Source: Beroe ovata (taxonomy: Eukaryota > Ctenophora > Nuda > Beroida > Beroidae). Taken from it: a stretch of DNA of 55,294 bases. The stretch spans positions 13,443 through 68,736 of the forward strand of contig CAMPET010000099.1 in NCBI GenBank assembly GCA_946803715.1. Reading direction: 5' to 3'. The notes beneath the pieces were generated by a model. It did not search any database. It had not been told where the DNA came from and was given only the letters and a program-made list of their open reading frames with translations. A program made the position numbers and the translations under genes. This document shows, piece by piece, positions 9,128 to 21,297 of this stretch; position 1 is the stretch's first letter, and the number at the start of each line of letters is the position of its first letter.

Positions 9128-12100
9128 ATGGCAGCTGAAGAGGATGATTCGTGGATATATGACTCAGTTGTTGGATTCCTTAACTCTCCCATATGGATGG
9201 TCCCAATAGAGTCATTTGTTGACCAGAATTGTTTAGGTTTCTATCAATAATCCCTCACAGTTTACAAACAAGAAAGTTTGGTAACAAGATGGAGAATCCT
9301 CACATCCTCATAATGTCATAGCAATTAACCATCAGTTTTTAATGTTGTATTTGAATTTGCAAAGACTATTCATATTTCAGTGTTTGATGGTTCCTCTGGC
9401 GATAGTGCTGAATACACTAATATCCATTCAAATTACAAGTTGTTGGTAGAGGAACTCCTTGAAAGCTTCACTAATGATTTGCACATCACAACGAAACAAT
9501 TTATTGGAGGTTGTCAAAAGGGTAGGGCAGCTACAAGTAACTATACCCAGGTAGGTTTCTTTACAAAACTCAAGAGCAGACTACTATCTGACAAAATGGC
9601 GTCCACTCTTGCAGTAAACCAATCCTCTCAGGGAATGTTTGAGTATGTTTTCGCATCAGTGAACTTTGAACTGTTCAAGAATATCATGGTCAGACATAAT
9701 GCATCTTTATCACTTCAAGCTCTACAGATGATCAGAGGAGGTGTTTCATTTGAGAAATGTTCTTTCTTCATTCCAATTTCTTCCTTCCAATTTTTCTGAT
9801 TTCTTCACCAATCTCTTGATGCAGGGACAGCAGAAGGGGCAAGTGATTTAGAAGCAGAAGTAATGAAGTTGTAAGTTTTAACATTGCCCAATCAAAACAA
9901 TAAAGCACACCAACTTCTCATCAGTCATTTGAAGCATTTAACTGCAATTCAATGATCAATTCTTTCAGTTCAGAGCAAGAGTACAAAGCGTGAGTATTTT
10001 TGGTATATTCTTATCACGTTCATCTGTCTTGACTCTTGAGTGCTAAATGATAACCAGTGAATAGTGGATTCTAATGGCAAGCATCTTGGTCTAGACATCG
10101 AGCCGAGTTTGATGCCAGCACAGTAAAAGAGATGGCCGACTTGGAAGCTGCTCTTGTGAAATCACGGTTGGACTGTGAGACATTGCTCAAGGACATTGAG
10201 AAGGACAAGTGTAACTTGGTGTCCCATTTGGAGGATGGGAAGAATACGTCTACAGCTGATATCCCAGGAATCTATCCAGAGATACCAGGTTACTAGACAC
10301 CATAGTAGTATTCTACACCATTGCATTACACCTAGCTTGAGTTATATAGTACAGTGAACAAGGTAACTAAACTACTAGACTAGTAACTGAACTACTAGAC
10401 TATAGTATAGTCACTAGTGTCTAGTTCAGATGTAGAGACCATGATCAAGCAGATTTTACTACCACATGAGAAACAAACAGCTCGACTATGGACATGTCTG
10501 TTTCCCTAGTCTAGATCCTGGTATATATAGATACCTCCAGCAGAAGATTACCCTCAGCCAGAACTGCATTGGTCTTTACCTTTTCAATTATGTCCTCAGG
10601 CTAAGGATCTGGAATATAAACATATGGAATGGTAACTTTCCTTCTTCCCACTTCAATGACCGAACAGCCTAATTTCACATGTACTTCACTACAACTGGAT
10701 ATATGCTAGTTTCCTGGATGGACTAGAATAAACTTTTTTGCATTTCCTTCAAGTCTGCTCTGCACTATGAGCCAAGATATCAGTGGATTCTACTAGGTCC
10801 TTGTTTTTATTGCGCTTCTGCCTGCTTAGTTTTACATTCGCTGCATATTCATCTCACTACTATTCATTTAGAATTTGTATCATCAACTTGACACCATATT
10901 AACTATAATAGTACCACCCCCTCTCAGATGAGCCGATAGTAAGGCCCCCTGGGTATCCACCAAGACCTCCCAACACCTCCACGGCCAGCATAGACCCTGA
11001 GCACCAGGCGCAGGTTCCCACGACAACAACTGTACAAATCCACACTGACCTTGCCAGAACAGATTCCCTGCCACCTCTCAAGAAAGTGCCACCGCCACAG
11101 GTCTGTTGCACCCATAAGTTAGTGACAGTCACATCCAGTGTTTGTTCGTGACAGCACATTTTCAGCAGAGCTATTCTGAAAATAACCTTTCAACTTCAGC
11201 CACTCTATATCATTATCCCTTTTCACAATAACAACTAACAAGCATTGAATCAGAACATATATACACTGAGTACATGAATTGAATCTAATTTGTGCTTGTT
11301 TTTGTCGCTATGTACAATAGTCAATGATGCAACAATTTACACAATGTAATGTACTGCATTATTGACATGCACACATTCAATGAGCTATGCTGCTAGAGAC
11401 AGCCAGGCATTAAACTTTAATTTCGTGTGAACATCGCAACTTTTATTGAAGTTTCGTGAACTAATGGCAGTGCTGATATTGGGTGTAATGGTGAGACTGG
11501 CGGTCAGTGGAAATGATAATGGCAAATGGCAATTGGCATGAGTATAACAGAAAAAATACTGTGCTACAATCGGTATTTCGTACATGATGACCGGAATATC
11601 CACCTGACCGGAATACCCAACTCATATCATTTTCGCGGTACCAGGTCGTATGTTCCCGCCTATTTTATGCCGTTTCACGTGACTTAGCCAGGACAACTGA
11701 TCTTGTACCAAATCTACCGCATGTTTCGATTTTCGGTCTAAATTACAAAACTTACATTTTACAGCCAGCGAATATCATGGTACCATTAACCATTAAACAA
11801 TGCTTGTAGACATTAGGTAATGCACTTTTTACGGTAAAAAGCATAACTTTGTAATCCTAACGTCAATCGTCGTTGGTGTCCACTATCGCGTGATTGTCAC
11901 GTGACTGTAGCTAGTGTACTTCGTGGGAACACAGTTACAATCATGCAGTTTTACTGTGAGAATAGAATTTATACTCTCACGATTTATTGCCAAGATTGAT
12001 TGATGGAGCACCAATAATTCATTATTGCACCAACTAATAGTATCTGGCATCGTTTCAAGTTGAAACTTTCAAGTGACACTCAATATGTGGCACTCATGTC

Positions 12101-13753
12101 CACGTGACGCATTTAATGACGTCATGGAATGGTGACATGCCAATTATTACATTTGAAACGATCTTTTCATGTCAGTTGAATCCTCTTCATAGTTGATAGT
12201 GCTCCGAAACATTATTGCGTTATCAGAATTGCGATGGTCAGCAGTGGTGCAAATCCAGGGGGGATGGGGGGGATATATCCCCCCCAATAATTTGGTGCCA
12301 TCCCCTCCAATAATTGCAAATATCATCCCCTCCAAAATTCCAACCATCTTTACTATCAGGATATGCTAAATTCCGCCGTGTTTGCATAAACACCTTATTG
12401 AAATGATACATTATTGAGCAACCTCATTAATGTATGGACTCTGGGCAATGCATTTATGGATAAACAAGCAAATTGGTACAGTGCATAACATCTTTTCCAA
12501 AGCTGACGCTACAGGCTAATCATGTTTTCACCTTTAAACCTTTAGATTGTAGACCTCCAGTGTTGCTACTATAGTTGGTACTAGTATATTCTAGTTTTTG
12601 AGCGTTCTCTAACATTTTCGAAAGTTGGAATTGTGATCGCTCGGTAGAAATTTTGCCCATTTTGATATCAATTTCCCGACACTATGGTCAATGCCATTTT
12701 CCCCAATCCCCAAAGTCTTCCTGTTACTCGTATGATGTGTCCCATGAGTTCGACTTCATGTGAACGGTCATTTTCAATCATAACTCAATTATCTAATTAA
12801 CAATTTTTACTACCATCCCCCCCAATTTAAGAAAAAGTCAAAAATATGCCCCTGAGAACGAATTATACCCCCCAATGAAAAACACGGATTTGCACCACTG
12901 ATGGTCACTGACAAAACCAAGGTGACTAACTTCAATCATATTTTTTGGAGCGCGCGATGATAAATTTGTATTGCCCTACAACACATTGCGCATTGTCTAT
13001 AACAGTTTGTTGACGAAATGCGACGCGCCGCGCACTGACCTTCATGTGAAACGCAACTTCACCAAAGACTGGCATAGCAAATAGCAATAATATGAATAAT
13101 AATGAATAATTCTGAGTACACCCAGGTGAACATTACAGAAACACCGAGTGAAGTAACCGAGAACACCGAATCTGCTGCACAAAAGTGGATGGAGGAGGCT
13201 AAAAGTGGGGAAAATGTGCCCGTTCCTGAACCGGCCTCAGTGAGTCTCTCATCTAATATCTATCATCTTTGCAACATAGTGTATAATGGTGAATGTTGTT
13301 CTGACTCTTTGATTCACCTGGATGAATTCACGTCAGGGTCCAAGCGAGCAATCTCTTGAGGAGAGGCGGCAGTATTGGTTGAAGAGAAAGCAAGAGATTG
13401 TTGATCTCAAGAAAAAGGCGGCACTCGAGACACTCAAAGTTGAAGAGGTATTACTATTATTTCAATTTGAAACATCCACTATCAAATTGTAGGGATTTGT
13501 GAAGTTGATGAGCCATTCAATGCGTTCCACAAATGGTGCAGTGTTATGGATGTTGAAGTTATGAATGCTAAATCTAACAAAATAGTCACAGGAAACGTCA
13601 GCTCGGCCCAAATCTGCCCGAGTAGCAAAGCGAGTGCTGAAAGAGGGGGAGAGTGCTGCATCGGGGGATCAGAATTCTGCTGCCGGTGAAAAATATCCAG
13701 CAATGAGCCAGGCGTTGGCTGATGCGCTAAGACGAGAGGTCGTCAACAGATAA
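9128..13753 (+). CDS. CFAP36: Cilia- and flagella-associated protein 36 (CCDC104/BARTL1)
   Basis: Ten exons join in phase to 402 residues: 9128-9236, 9381-9550, 9632-9740, 9825-9870, 9969-9989, 10095-10288, 10928-11100, 13126-13239, 13337-13447 and 13592-13753. The N-terminus (MAAEEDDSWIYDSVVGFL) and the following helices (IHSNYKLLVEELLE, FELFKNIMVRHN, LQALQMI) form the BART domain seen in CFAP36, which binds active ARL3 at the ciliary base. The middle is Pro/Thr-rich and variable. The C-terminus has the conserved SLEERRQYWLKRKQEIVDL helix and the RPKSARVAKRVL segment, ending in ALRREVVNR. Human CFAP36 is 342 residues; the excess is in the linker. Intron 7 is long (2 kb) and carries a hAT-type insertion. 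The weakest boundaries are exon 5 and the donor of exon 7 (GTCTGT). Confidence 0.87.
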
Positions 13754-14214
13754 GATTACTGGGATTATCAGCTTTGCAACATGATAACACTAACAAATGC
13801 AATATTTTAATGATCCTACGGTTCAAAGTAATAGTATTTTGCTGGGATTGATGAGTAGATATTGTTTCAAGTCTTAAAGGATTTAAAGATAAATGTACCG
13901 AAAGTGAAAATATTCCGAAAGTGAAAACATTACTGAATCGGAAGATAATCATAAATGATTAAGATATGATAAGATTTCAGTCTTGAATGGTCTTCTGAAT
14001 TTGATAATTGTAAATCGGTTTGATGTGTATGGGCACTTGACACTTGATACTCTTACTCAAGGTCCTTCATAGGCCTCACTTTGAACTTTCCATTGCCAGA
14101 CGACATCTGAATCAAGATGAAGATGTAAAATCGTCTAGATCCAGATCCAACCCGGTACCTCAAGATCCTACCCGGCCCGGCACACCGCACAATGCCATGC
14201 CAAATGCTATCATT
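11438..14214 (+). repeat. Copy A of a duplicated segment (CFAP36 intron 7 to 3' flank)
   Basis: This stretch recurs at 14815-16941. The exonic and 3' parts are nearly identical, with a constant offset of 2709 bases; the intronic part differs by small indels and by the 659-bp hAT-type element present only here. It ends exactly at the single N (14215). Biologically it is the 3' end of CFAP36. Confidence 0.85.
12242..12900. mobile_element. Non-autonomous hAT-type element (MITE), 659 bp
   Basis: The ends are perfect inverted repeats, CAGTGGTGCAAATCC at the left and GGATTTGCACCACTG at the right. An 8-bp direct repeat flanks it (ATGGTCAG at 12234-12241 and ATGGTCAC at 12901-12908, one mismatch). 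Copy B of the segment has a single ATGGTCAC at the same place and no insertion, so it preserves the empty site. An 8-bp duplication and CAG..CTG ends are typical of hAT elements. G- and C-runs lie just inside both ends. I see no transposase ORF. Confidence 0.85.
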
Positions 14215-14813
14215 NCGGAGTATTTGGGTCACGCAGCGCGGGAACAGCTTGAGAGTAAGTTTGAGCCGCGCACGCAAAACGAAATTCTCGATAGGGGCTA
14301 TCATCGATTGACAACGTGGCAATGCGACGTTGTCAAATTTTATCAGACCTGTTTCTTGCGCGCGCGCGGCGCGCCTTCATGCTTCATCTGCATCGATGAT
14401 CGAATGTTGAAATGGAAACATGAGTGAAAGCGCGCGCGCCGCGAGAAACAGAGGTCAGAAAAAATCTGGCATGCATTAATGCACTAAGTGACGTCAAATC
14501 GCGTCGATCTGATTCTGTGCAGAGTCAGAGTGCAACGTGTGCATCAGCATACGCAATATCATTATTGATTATCAATATCAATATGGCAAAGTGAAAGTGC
14601 ATAGTCATAGTGCATAGCACGTATGAGCGAGTGTGGAGTGAGTCAGTGAGAGTAGGCAGCCAAAATCTGGCAATGGACCATGGCAATGGTATTGTAATTG
14701 TATTGCTGGAGACGAAGTGATAGTCATCCTTCATCATATTAAATAGGCATTAGTTTTTTGTTATACTTATTGTAACAGTTAAGTTATTTTTGGTAAGCTT
14801 TATCAATACAAAA
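13754..14813. other. CFAP36 3' flank and a joined repeat-rich piece
   Basis: 13754-14214 is the CFAP36 3' flank shared with copy B. 14216-14813 lies between two single Ns and resembles neither copy. Its first 25 or so bases (GAGTATTTGGGTCACGCAGC and neighbours) recur at 18361-18389 beside another single N, and it contains a GC-rich palindromic element. The open frame running from 14044 crosses the N at 14215 and is not a gene. Nothing coding is seen. Confidence 0.6.
14331..14471. mobile_element. Small palindromic element with CpG-rich arms
   Basis: The left arm begins TGTCAAATTTTATCAGACCT and runs into a GCGC-rich stretch. The right arm is its imperfect reverse complement, ending in AGAAACAGAGGTCAGAAAAA followed by TCTGGCA. 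About 55 bases of unrelated loop separate them. The same arm sequence forms a nearly loop-less palindrome at 18464-18535, so this is a dispersed family. No coding capacity. Confidence 0.65.
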
Positions 14814-14814
14814 N

Positions 14815-16941
14815 AACTTTTATTGAAGTTTCGTGAACTAATGGCAGGACTGATATTGGGTGTAATGGTGAGACTGGCGGTCAGTGGAAATGACAATGGC
14901 AATTGACATGAGTATAACAGCAAAAACACTGTGCTACGATCGGGATTTCGTACATGATGACCGGAATACCCAACTGACCGGAATACCCAACTCATATCAT
15001 TTTCGCGGTACCAGGTCGTATGAACCCGCCTATTTTATGCCGTTTCACGTGACTGGACAACTGATCTTATACCACATCTACCGTATGTTTTTATCTTCGG
15101 TTACGAATCTTACAAATCTTACATTTTACAGCCGTCGAATATCATTAACCATTAACCATTAAACAATGCTTGTAGACATTACGTAATGCACTTTTTACGG
15201 TAAAAAGCATGACTTTGTAATTCTAACGTCAATCGTCGTTGGTGTCCACTATCGGCTATCGCGTGACTGTCACGTGACTGTAGCTACTGTAGTTCGTGGG
15301 AACACAGTTACAATCATGCAGTTGTACTGTGAGAATAGAGTTTATACTCGCACGATTTATTGCCAAGATTAAAAGGCTAATTGATTGGAGCACCATTTAT
15401 TCATTATTGCACCAACTAATGGTATCTGGCATCGTTTCAAGTTGAAACTTTCAGCAATCAACTGACACTCAATATTTGGCACTCAATTCGACATTTCATA
15501 TCCATGTGACACATTTCATGACGTCATGGAATGGTGACATGCCGCTTATTACATTTGAAACGATCTATGTGTTGTCATGTTAGTTGAATCCTCTTCACAG
15601 TTGATAGTGTTCACTGTTCCGAAACATTATTGCGTCATGCGAATTGCGATGGTCACTGACTTCAATTATATTTTTTGGAGCGCGCGATAATAAATTTGTG
15701 TTGTTCTGCAACACATTGCGCATTGTCTATAACAGTTTGTTGACGACGAAACGCGACGCGCCGCGCATTGACCTTCATGTGAAACGCAACTTCACCAAAG
15801 ACTGGCAATAATTCAGAATACAGTATACCCCCAGGTGAACATTACTGAAACACCGAGTGAAGTAACCGAGAACACCGAATCTGCTGCACAAAAGTGGATG
15901 GAGGAGGCTAAAAGTGGGGAAAATGTGCCCGTTCCTGAACCGGCCTCAGTGAGTCTCTCATCTAATATCTATCATCTTTGCAACATAGTGTATAATGGTG
16001 AATGTTGTTCTGACTCTTTGATTCACCTGGATGAATTCACGTCAGGGTCCAAGCGAGCAATCTCTTGAGGAGAGGCGGCAGTATTGGTTGAAGAGAAAGC
16101 AAGAGATTGTTGATCTCAAGAAAAAGGCGGCACTCGAGACACTCAAAGTTGAAGAGGTATTACTATTATTTCAATTTGAAACATCCACTATCAAATTGTA
16201 GGGATTTGTGAAGTTGATGAGCCATTCAATGCGTTCCACAAATGGTGCAGTGTTATGGATGTTGAAGTTATGAATGCTAAATCTAACAAAATAGTCACAG
16301 GAAACGTCAGCTCGGCCCAAATCTGCCCGAGTAGCAAAGCGAGTGCTGAAAGAGGGGGAGAGTGCTGCATCGGGGGATCAGAATTCTGCTGCCGGTGAAA
16401 AATATCCAGCAATGAGCCAGGCGTTGGCTGATGCGCTAAGACGAGAGGTCGTCAACAGATAAGATTACTGGGATTATCAGCTTTGCAACATGATAACACT
16501 AACAAATGCAATATTTTAATGATCCTACGGTTCAAAGTAATAGTATTTTGCTGGGATTGATGAGTAGATATTGTTTCAAGTCTTAAAGGATTTAAAGATA
16601 AATGTACCGAAAGTGAAAATATTCCGAAAGTGAAAACATTACTGAATCGGAAGATAATCATAAATGATTAAGATATGATAAGATTTCAGTCTTGAATGGT
16701 CTTCTGAATTTGATAATTGTAAATCAGTTTGGTGTGTATGGGCACTTGACACTTGAGTGACTTGATACTCTTACTCAAGGTCCTTATACTTATAGGCCTC
16801 ACTTTGAACTTTCCATTGCCGGACGACATCTGAATCAAGATCAAGATGTAAAATCGTCTAAATCCAGATCCAGTACCTCAAAAATCAAGATCCAACCCGG
16901 CCCGGCTCACCGCACAATGCAGCATGCCAAATGCTATCATT
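14815..16941 (+). repeat. Copy B of the CFAP36 3' segment
   Basis: It begins at the base after the single N (14814) with the sequence found at 11438 and follows copy A to its end, without the hAT-type element. After 16941 it continues past the point where copy A is cut by an N. Boundaries that coincide with Ns make an unmerged second haplotype or overlapping contig more likely than a real tandem duplication. Confidence 0.8.
15835..16462 (+). pseudogene. CFAP36: Second copy of CFAP36 exons 8-10
   Basis: Exon copies at 15835-15948, 16046-16156 and 16301-16462 keep open frames, splice sites and the stop codon, and encode the same C-terminal 129 residues as CFAP36 (KSARVAKRVL and REVVNR present). 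No copies of exons 1-7 precede them, so they cannot make the protein by themselves. They are either an allelic duplicate placed in tandem by the assembler or a partial gene duplication; the former is better supported by the Ns at 14215 and 14814. Sequence identity in the coding parts is essentially complete, so there is no sign of decay. Confidence 0.75.
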
Positions 16942-17717
16942 TTTATCATAGTCATATATCTGTATCGGCAATTCGACAGGATCAGGAGAGGCAGATTTTG
17001 GCGATTTATGCAATTTGGCATGGGCGGCGGGTAAGCAATTCAAATGCAAGTTTGACTTCACTGACTTTATACTGGCCTTGAAACATTAAACTAGCTTGAA
17101 ATTGACTTTAAACTGGCTGACTTTAAACTGTAACTGTCCTATCGAATAAACGAATCTGATCAAATTCAATACACTGTTACAGAGAACCTGATCAGTGATC
17201 ATTGATCAATATCATGATCAATCATCAATATTCGTCCCCCCAATAGCTCTTACCAGATACCGCTAACATTACATGTACCTGCATCGCTAACGCTTTGTGC
17301 AGTTATTATCGGCGGCCCAGTTTAATCGGGCCCCTATTGCAGTCCCCTGTCCAGGGGCTCCGGTCCAGTGTCCCCAGCTTATAACTCCGCCAGAATGACA
17401 GAATAAGTGGGGACAGTGTGAGTGTCCCTATGCTCACTTTGAGTTTTGACTTATTCTGGCAGAATTGAGAATTTAGTATTGTCATTGACAGTCATTCTTG
17501 ATTCAGCATTCATATTCGCAAAATCATTTCTCCCTACCCTAGTACCCTCGCTGGCGGAATTTAACCGGGCGGAATTAAAATTGTGCGGATTTATATCAGT
17601 CATTACCAATTACTAATTCTGCAATTGTTTTTGTTTGTAGCTGTAGGAATCCTACAGTGTAGGAATCTATAAGTTAACTTTTGAACTATACAGTATACCT
17701 GCATCTACATACTATGG

Positions 17718-17766
17718 TGGATCAGGAGGGTCACATGCAAAAATAGAATTTGACTCTTCTGATCCA
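17718..17766. repeat. Short remnant of a GGATCAGGAGGGTC-ended element
   Basis: The left end TGGATCAGGAGGGTC and the right end GACTCTTCTGATCCA are inverted repeats matching at 13 of 15 positions. The same 15-bp end occurs perfectly paired at 49035-49167, so this is a dispersed element family; this copy is only 49 bp. Confidence 0.5.
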
Positions 17767-17780
17767 CGTTGCGCTTCCTT

Positions 17781-17881
17781 GTAGGATTTTACCCTACCGT
17801 CGGTGCGCGCGATTTTCAATCCGCCCGGCCGGCGGCCCCGACAGATAAAATCCCGCCAGCAAGGGTAGGGTGAAATCCTAC
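17781..17881. mobile_element. 101-bp MITE-like element, GTAGGATTTTACCCTAC ends
   Basis: Inverted ends GTAGGATTTTACCCTAC (17781-17797) and GTAGGGTGAAATCCTAC (17865-17881) enclose a GC-rich core. The word TGCGCTTCC occurs just outside both ends, compatible with a target-site duplication. Words from its inner part (CCGCCAGC with AGGGTAGGG) recur near 17540 and 32590, suggesting further remnants. Confidence 0.5.
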
Positions 17882-18463
17882 AATGCGCTTCCCTGATTCC
17901 CTGAATCCCTAGGGTCAAATTGGATATTTGAATGAGACTCCTAGTCCCATGATCCACGTACGCGTAAGGTGGATCATGTCAGGAGTGAAGAGGGTCACCG
18001 AATCACAGTGGCTGCGCTGCGCAGGTTTGTCAAGTTAAGGATTTCGCGATTTTTAGCGTTTTTTTGACGATCGCGCGACCTAGGTCATTTCAAAACCTCA
18101 GTGCAATGAAACGAAGGAATCTTTTGTCATAAAACTTTTTTCATTGAATAGAAGAGAGATTGATTCACATATCCTTGAAAATACGACATCTCTAGCCCAT
18201 TCCTAGGCCACACAGTACTTTGATGAAAAACACGAAAAATGACCTGCACGAATATGCTCATAACTTCTAGACACAACGAGACACAATGGGCATGAATGTA
18301 CCAAAATGTAGCCCTTTCTTTAATATACAACATATCAAAAATTGGTNACGCGCAGCGCGCGCGGAGTATTTGGGTCACGCAGCGCGGGAATATGTATGAT
18401 CGATTAATAAATTTCGGTCATTTGCGATTCGATGGTTGTGAAAAGTAGGAAATGGGTGCTAGT

Positions 18464-18535
18464 TGTCAGATTTTATCTGACCTCAGTTTCTCGCGCGCGG
18501 CGCGCGCGCGAGAAACAGGTCAGATAACATCTGAC
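18464..18535. mobile_element. 72-bp CpG-rich palindrome
   Basis: TGTCAGATTTTATCTGACCT runs into GCGCGCGG, followed at once by the reverse complement ending in CAGATAACATCTGACA. It is the compact form of the element at 14331-14471. Confidence 0.65.
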
Positions 18536-19421
18536 AAGGTGCTAGGTGTTAGTGGCGTACGTAAGAGTGGCCCAAAGGGTGTTACCTGTATTAGCTAGAT
18601 ATAGCAGATATAGCTGCCAAATTATCTACAACTCACACAGATATAGCTGTCGAGCCGTCCGTCGCGTATGCCGTAACCCAAACAGGTATAGCTGCTGGTA
18701 TTGTCCTATGTAACAAAGGCAAGACAGTGAACTAAGAAATTAGGCAGGGTTCTGGAAATTGGAAGCTTCAAACCAGGAAAAGGGTGCTGATTGGTGTAAC
18801 TGTCGAAATATCAACATTTGAGGAGAGGGGCTTTATTACGACAAAATATAAAGTTTAAAAGAGAACTCTCGAAAGAAAACGTTCTACTGAAAAAACTGAT
18901 AAGAAAAGATAATTAAAAGTAAAATAAGAGAATCAATCCCCATTCCCTCAATCAATCAACTCTCTTCACACAGAACTCTCTCTCTCACTAATATGAAGTA
19001 TAAATTAGATAAATAAACACTCCACTGGGAATTGACCAAATCACATACTGAACTAAAAATGCTTAACTATAAATCTGCTAAACTAACACTCACTGAAACA
19101 ACGTACTCAACACACTCACTACTCACCAAACTCACTACTCACTATACACCAATGGTATCATTCCATAAATTTATCGTATCTTATCCAATGAATACAAGTT
19201 TGAAGTTGCAATCAAGCTGTCCTCTTTATGGAGAGAGTGTGGTGAAATCTTACAAATTGAAATAGGTATGATCAATAATGCTTCTATGTTCTACATCCTA
19301 GCAGTATACATCCCATAACAAATAAGAATCACACCTCAAGTGACTTTTACATTCCCAGTAATGTTATCAAAGCAAATGGAAATGTTTGTCCTAATCGGAT
19401 GACTGATGACCTCAATTGTAC

Positions 19422-21297
19422 ATGTTCACCCTTCTATTACTCTCCTATACATTTTGGTCATCAAAAGCCAGTGATGTAACATTGTGCACACATGGGAGTG
19501 CTGATTTTCGGAAGTGTCAGGACTTAGCTCATGTAGGTTTGACTTACAAAAACCATTTCTACTCAAATTAGTACTCTATGAAAAGATGCTTTGAATTTGA
19601 ATTTATGGACATTGATATTCCAAGAAAATAACAAGTAATTTTCGCTAGGAGTTTATTTCTGTTGGTTACCTGTCAATCAAGTGTATAGAAGAGTCTGATT
19701 CTCATGGATGTCTAGATGTTTTGAGATCATCTGATAGAACAATCATGACAATGAATGCAGGAAATCTTTTCCATACTTCAATGAAATGGGCTGACATTAA
19801 AACTGTACTAGCAGAATGGGATGGTGTTAGTGAGGTAAACATTTGGTAGGTCTTGAATTTCATCTTGATGTATTTTAATGTTAGGTGAAGAGTGATACAG
19901 TTACCTGACAGATGTGGTTGAATTTTGTGAAGGACTACTCTGTTGCTCTAGTCAAAGCAGGAAACGGCTATCTTAGGTTTGAACATCTTGGAAATAAAAG
20001 AATATGCCATGGAGTATTTGACATAGACAGCTCTTCTGGCTGGGACATCCCCATCAGTCTTCTTTCTTTCCAAGGTGATTAGATTTTCTCTTGATCTTAT
20101 CCATATTAGGATGAATGAGATAGAATTTTTCACATGGCTACCATATGAAGTTGCTGCATTGTAGGAAGATTTTCTAAGAGGAACAGATGTAGTATTGTTA
20201 AGACTGTGAATGACTACTTTGGACCATCATGTCTCCCTGGTCCCTCTGGGGTCTGTAAGTAATCATATCCACATAGTCAAGTGCTCATTGCAACCTAATA
20301 GCCTGCTAGGTGGCTTCAGAAACATTCATATTCAACAAAGCTTATCACTGCAGTGGCTTTAGGTGACTATATGAGGACCTGTCAAGTTTGTTCCTCTGGA
20401 TCTTGCATGCGCGAAACAATATACAGAGGTGAAGATGGTCAGCTGAAGTGTCTCATAGAGGATGCTGGTGAAGTCGCATTTGTGACTCATGATGCCATCT
20501 TCAAGTATATAGATGGTTGGGTATATTGATTTTGCATGATTGTGATAATTCTATAAGTTGTATAATGTTTTACAAATTCATCAAGATGATCATTGATACA
20601 GATGTAGGTGGTGAAGTAGCAATCAGCAAAGAAGATTTTAGGCTGTTATGTCCTGATGGGCGACAAGCTTTGGTTGATGATTATAAGAGTTGCTTTACTG
20701 GCATCATGATGTCCAATGTTGTAGTAGCTAGTGGTTAGTAGTGCATTATAGAGTGATGATTGGTATGTTAGATTCAAAACCACAATCATCATGTGAAGCT
20801 TGACAGGTAATATGAGCGATGAATTGGTAACCAAAGTTCAGCAACAGCTAAGAAATCCGCCTCCTCTTGCCCAGAAATTCATATTCAACAACATTCCATA
20901 TTCAAGTGAGATATTCATGAGAATCATATGACCATTTAAAATGCCCATGGTGAATCTACCTATGCCAACTATGAAATTTCCTTTCTCCAGTTTCTTCGAA
21001 TACTGTGTTATTTTCGAACACTACTAAGGAATTGGTGCCACTGAAAGGATCACTACAAAACCCAAGAAATTATCTGGGTAGGTTTTTACAAAATGCTGTC
21101 AGATCACATTTGTAGTAGACATAGTTTTCATGCTGAACCTATGTTTGGTTTCAGATCAGTATAGCAGCAATGTGAACCCATCTTACCTCCAAACCATGGA
21201 CTCCTTGTACTGTAATGCTGCTGCAACAGTCATATGTTCAGGAACACTCTGGCACTTTGTTACACATTTCAGTTTTATACTTTTTTATTCTTTTTAA
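19422..21297 (+). CDS. Single-lobe transferrin-family protein, likely secreted or membrane-anchored
   Basis: Nine exons join in phase to 390 residues: 19422-19532, 19649-19834, 19912-20074, 20165-20254, 20354-20515, 20602-20733, 20807-20905, 20991-21077 and 21155-21297. MFTLLLLSYTFWSSKA is a signal peptide. Transferrin landmarks follow: TLCTHGSADFRKCQ, YSVALVKAG, SSSGWDIPISLL, KCLIEDAGEVAFVTH, FRLLCPDG and the VDDYKSC segment. One lobe is present, about half a vertebrate transferrin. Of the iron ligands only the Tyr in DYSVALV appears kept; Asp is Asn (MTMNAG), the second Tyr is Glu (RGEDG), His is Asn (MSNVVVA), and the anion-binding Arg is missing. It therefore probably does not bind iron in the usual way. 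The last 20 or so residues are hydrophobic and could be a GPI-attachment signal, as in melanotransferrin. Confidence 0.82.

Larger units (their letters stand above)
16463..19421. other. Repeat-rich intergenic region
   Basis: No confident gene lies between the CFAP36 copy and the transferrin-like gene. It holds the end of copy B, several short inverted-repeat elements (17718-17766, 17781-17881, 18464-18535), a single N at 18347 beside CpG-rich repeats, and at 18590-18700 several repeats of an AGATATAGCTG-like word. The open frame at 19032-19265 is short, Thr/Ser-rich and not recognised. Confidence 0.6.

Noticed and set aside
13482-13703. Minus-strand frame repeated at 16191-16412
   Set aside because: It is antisense to CFAP36 exon 10 and its intron; identical only because the segment is duplicated.
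14044-14427. 127-residue frame
   Set aside because: Crosses the N at 14215 between unrelated pieces and ends in a GC-rich palindromic element.
11438-16941. True tandem gene duplication of CFAP36
   Set aside because: Boundaries coincide with single Ns and exons 1-7 are not duplicated; kept as a probable assembly effect.
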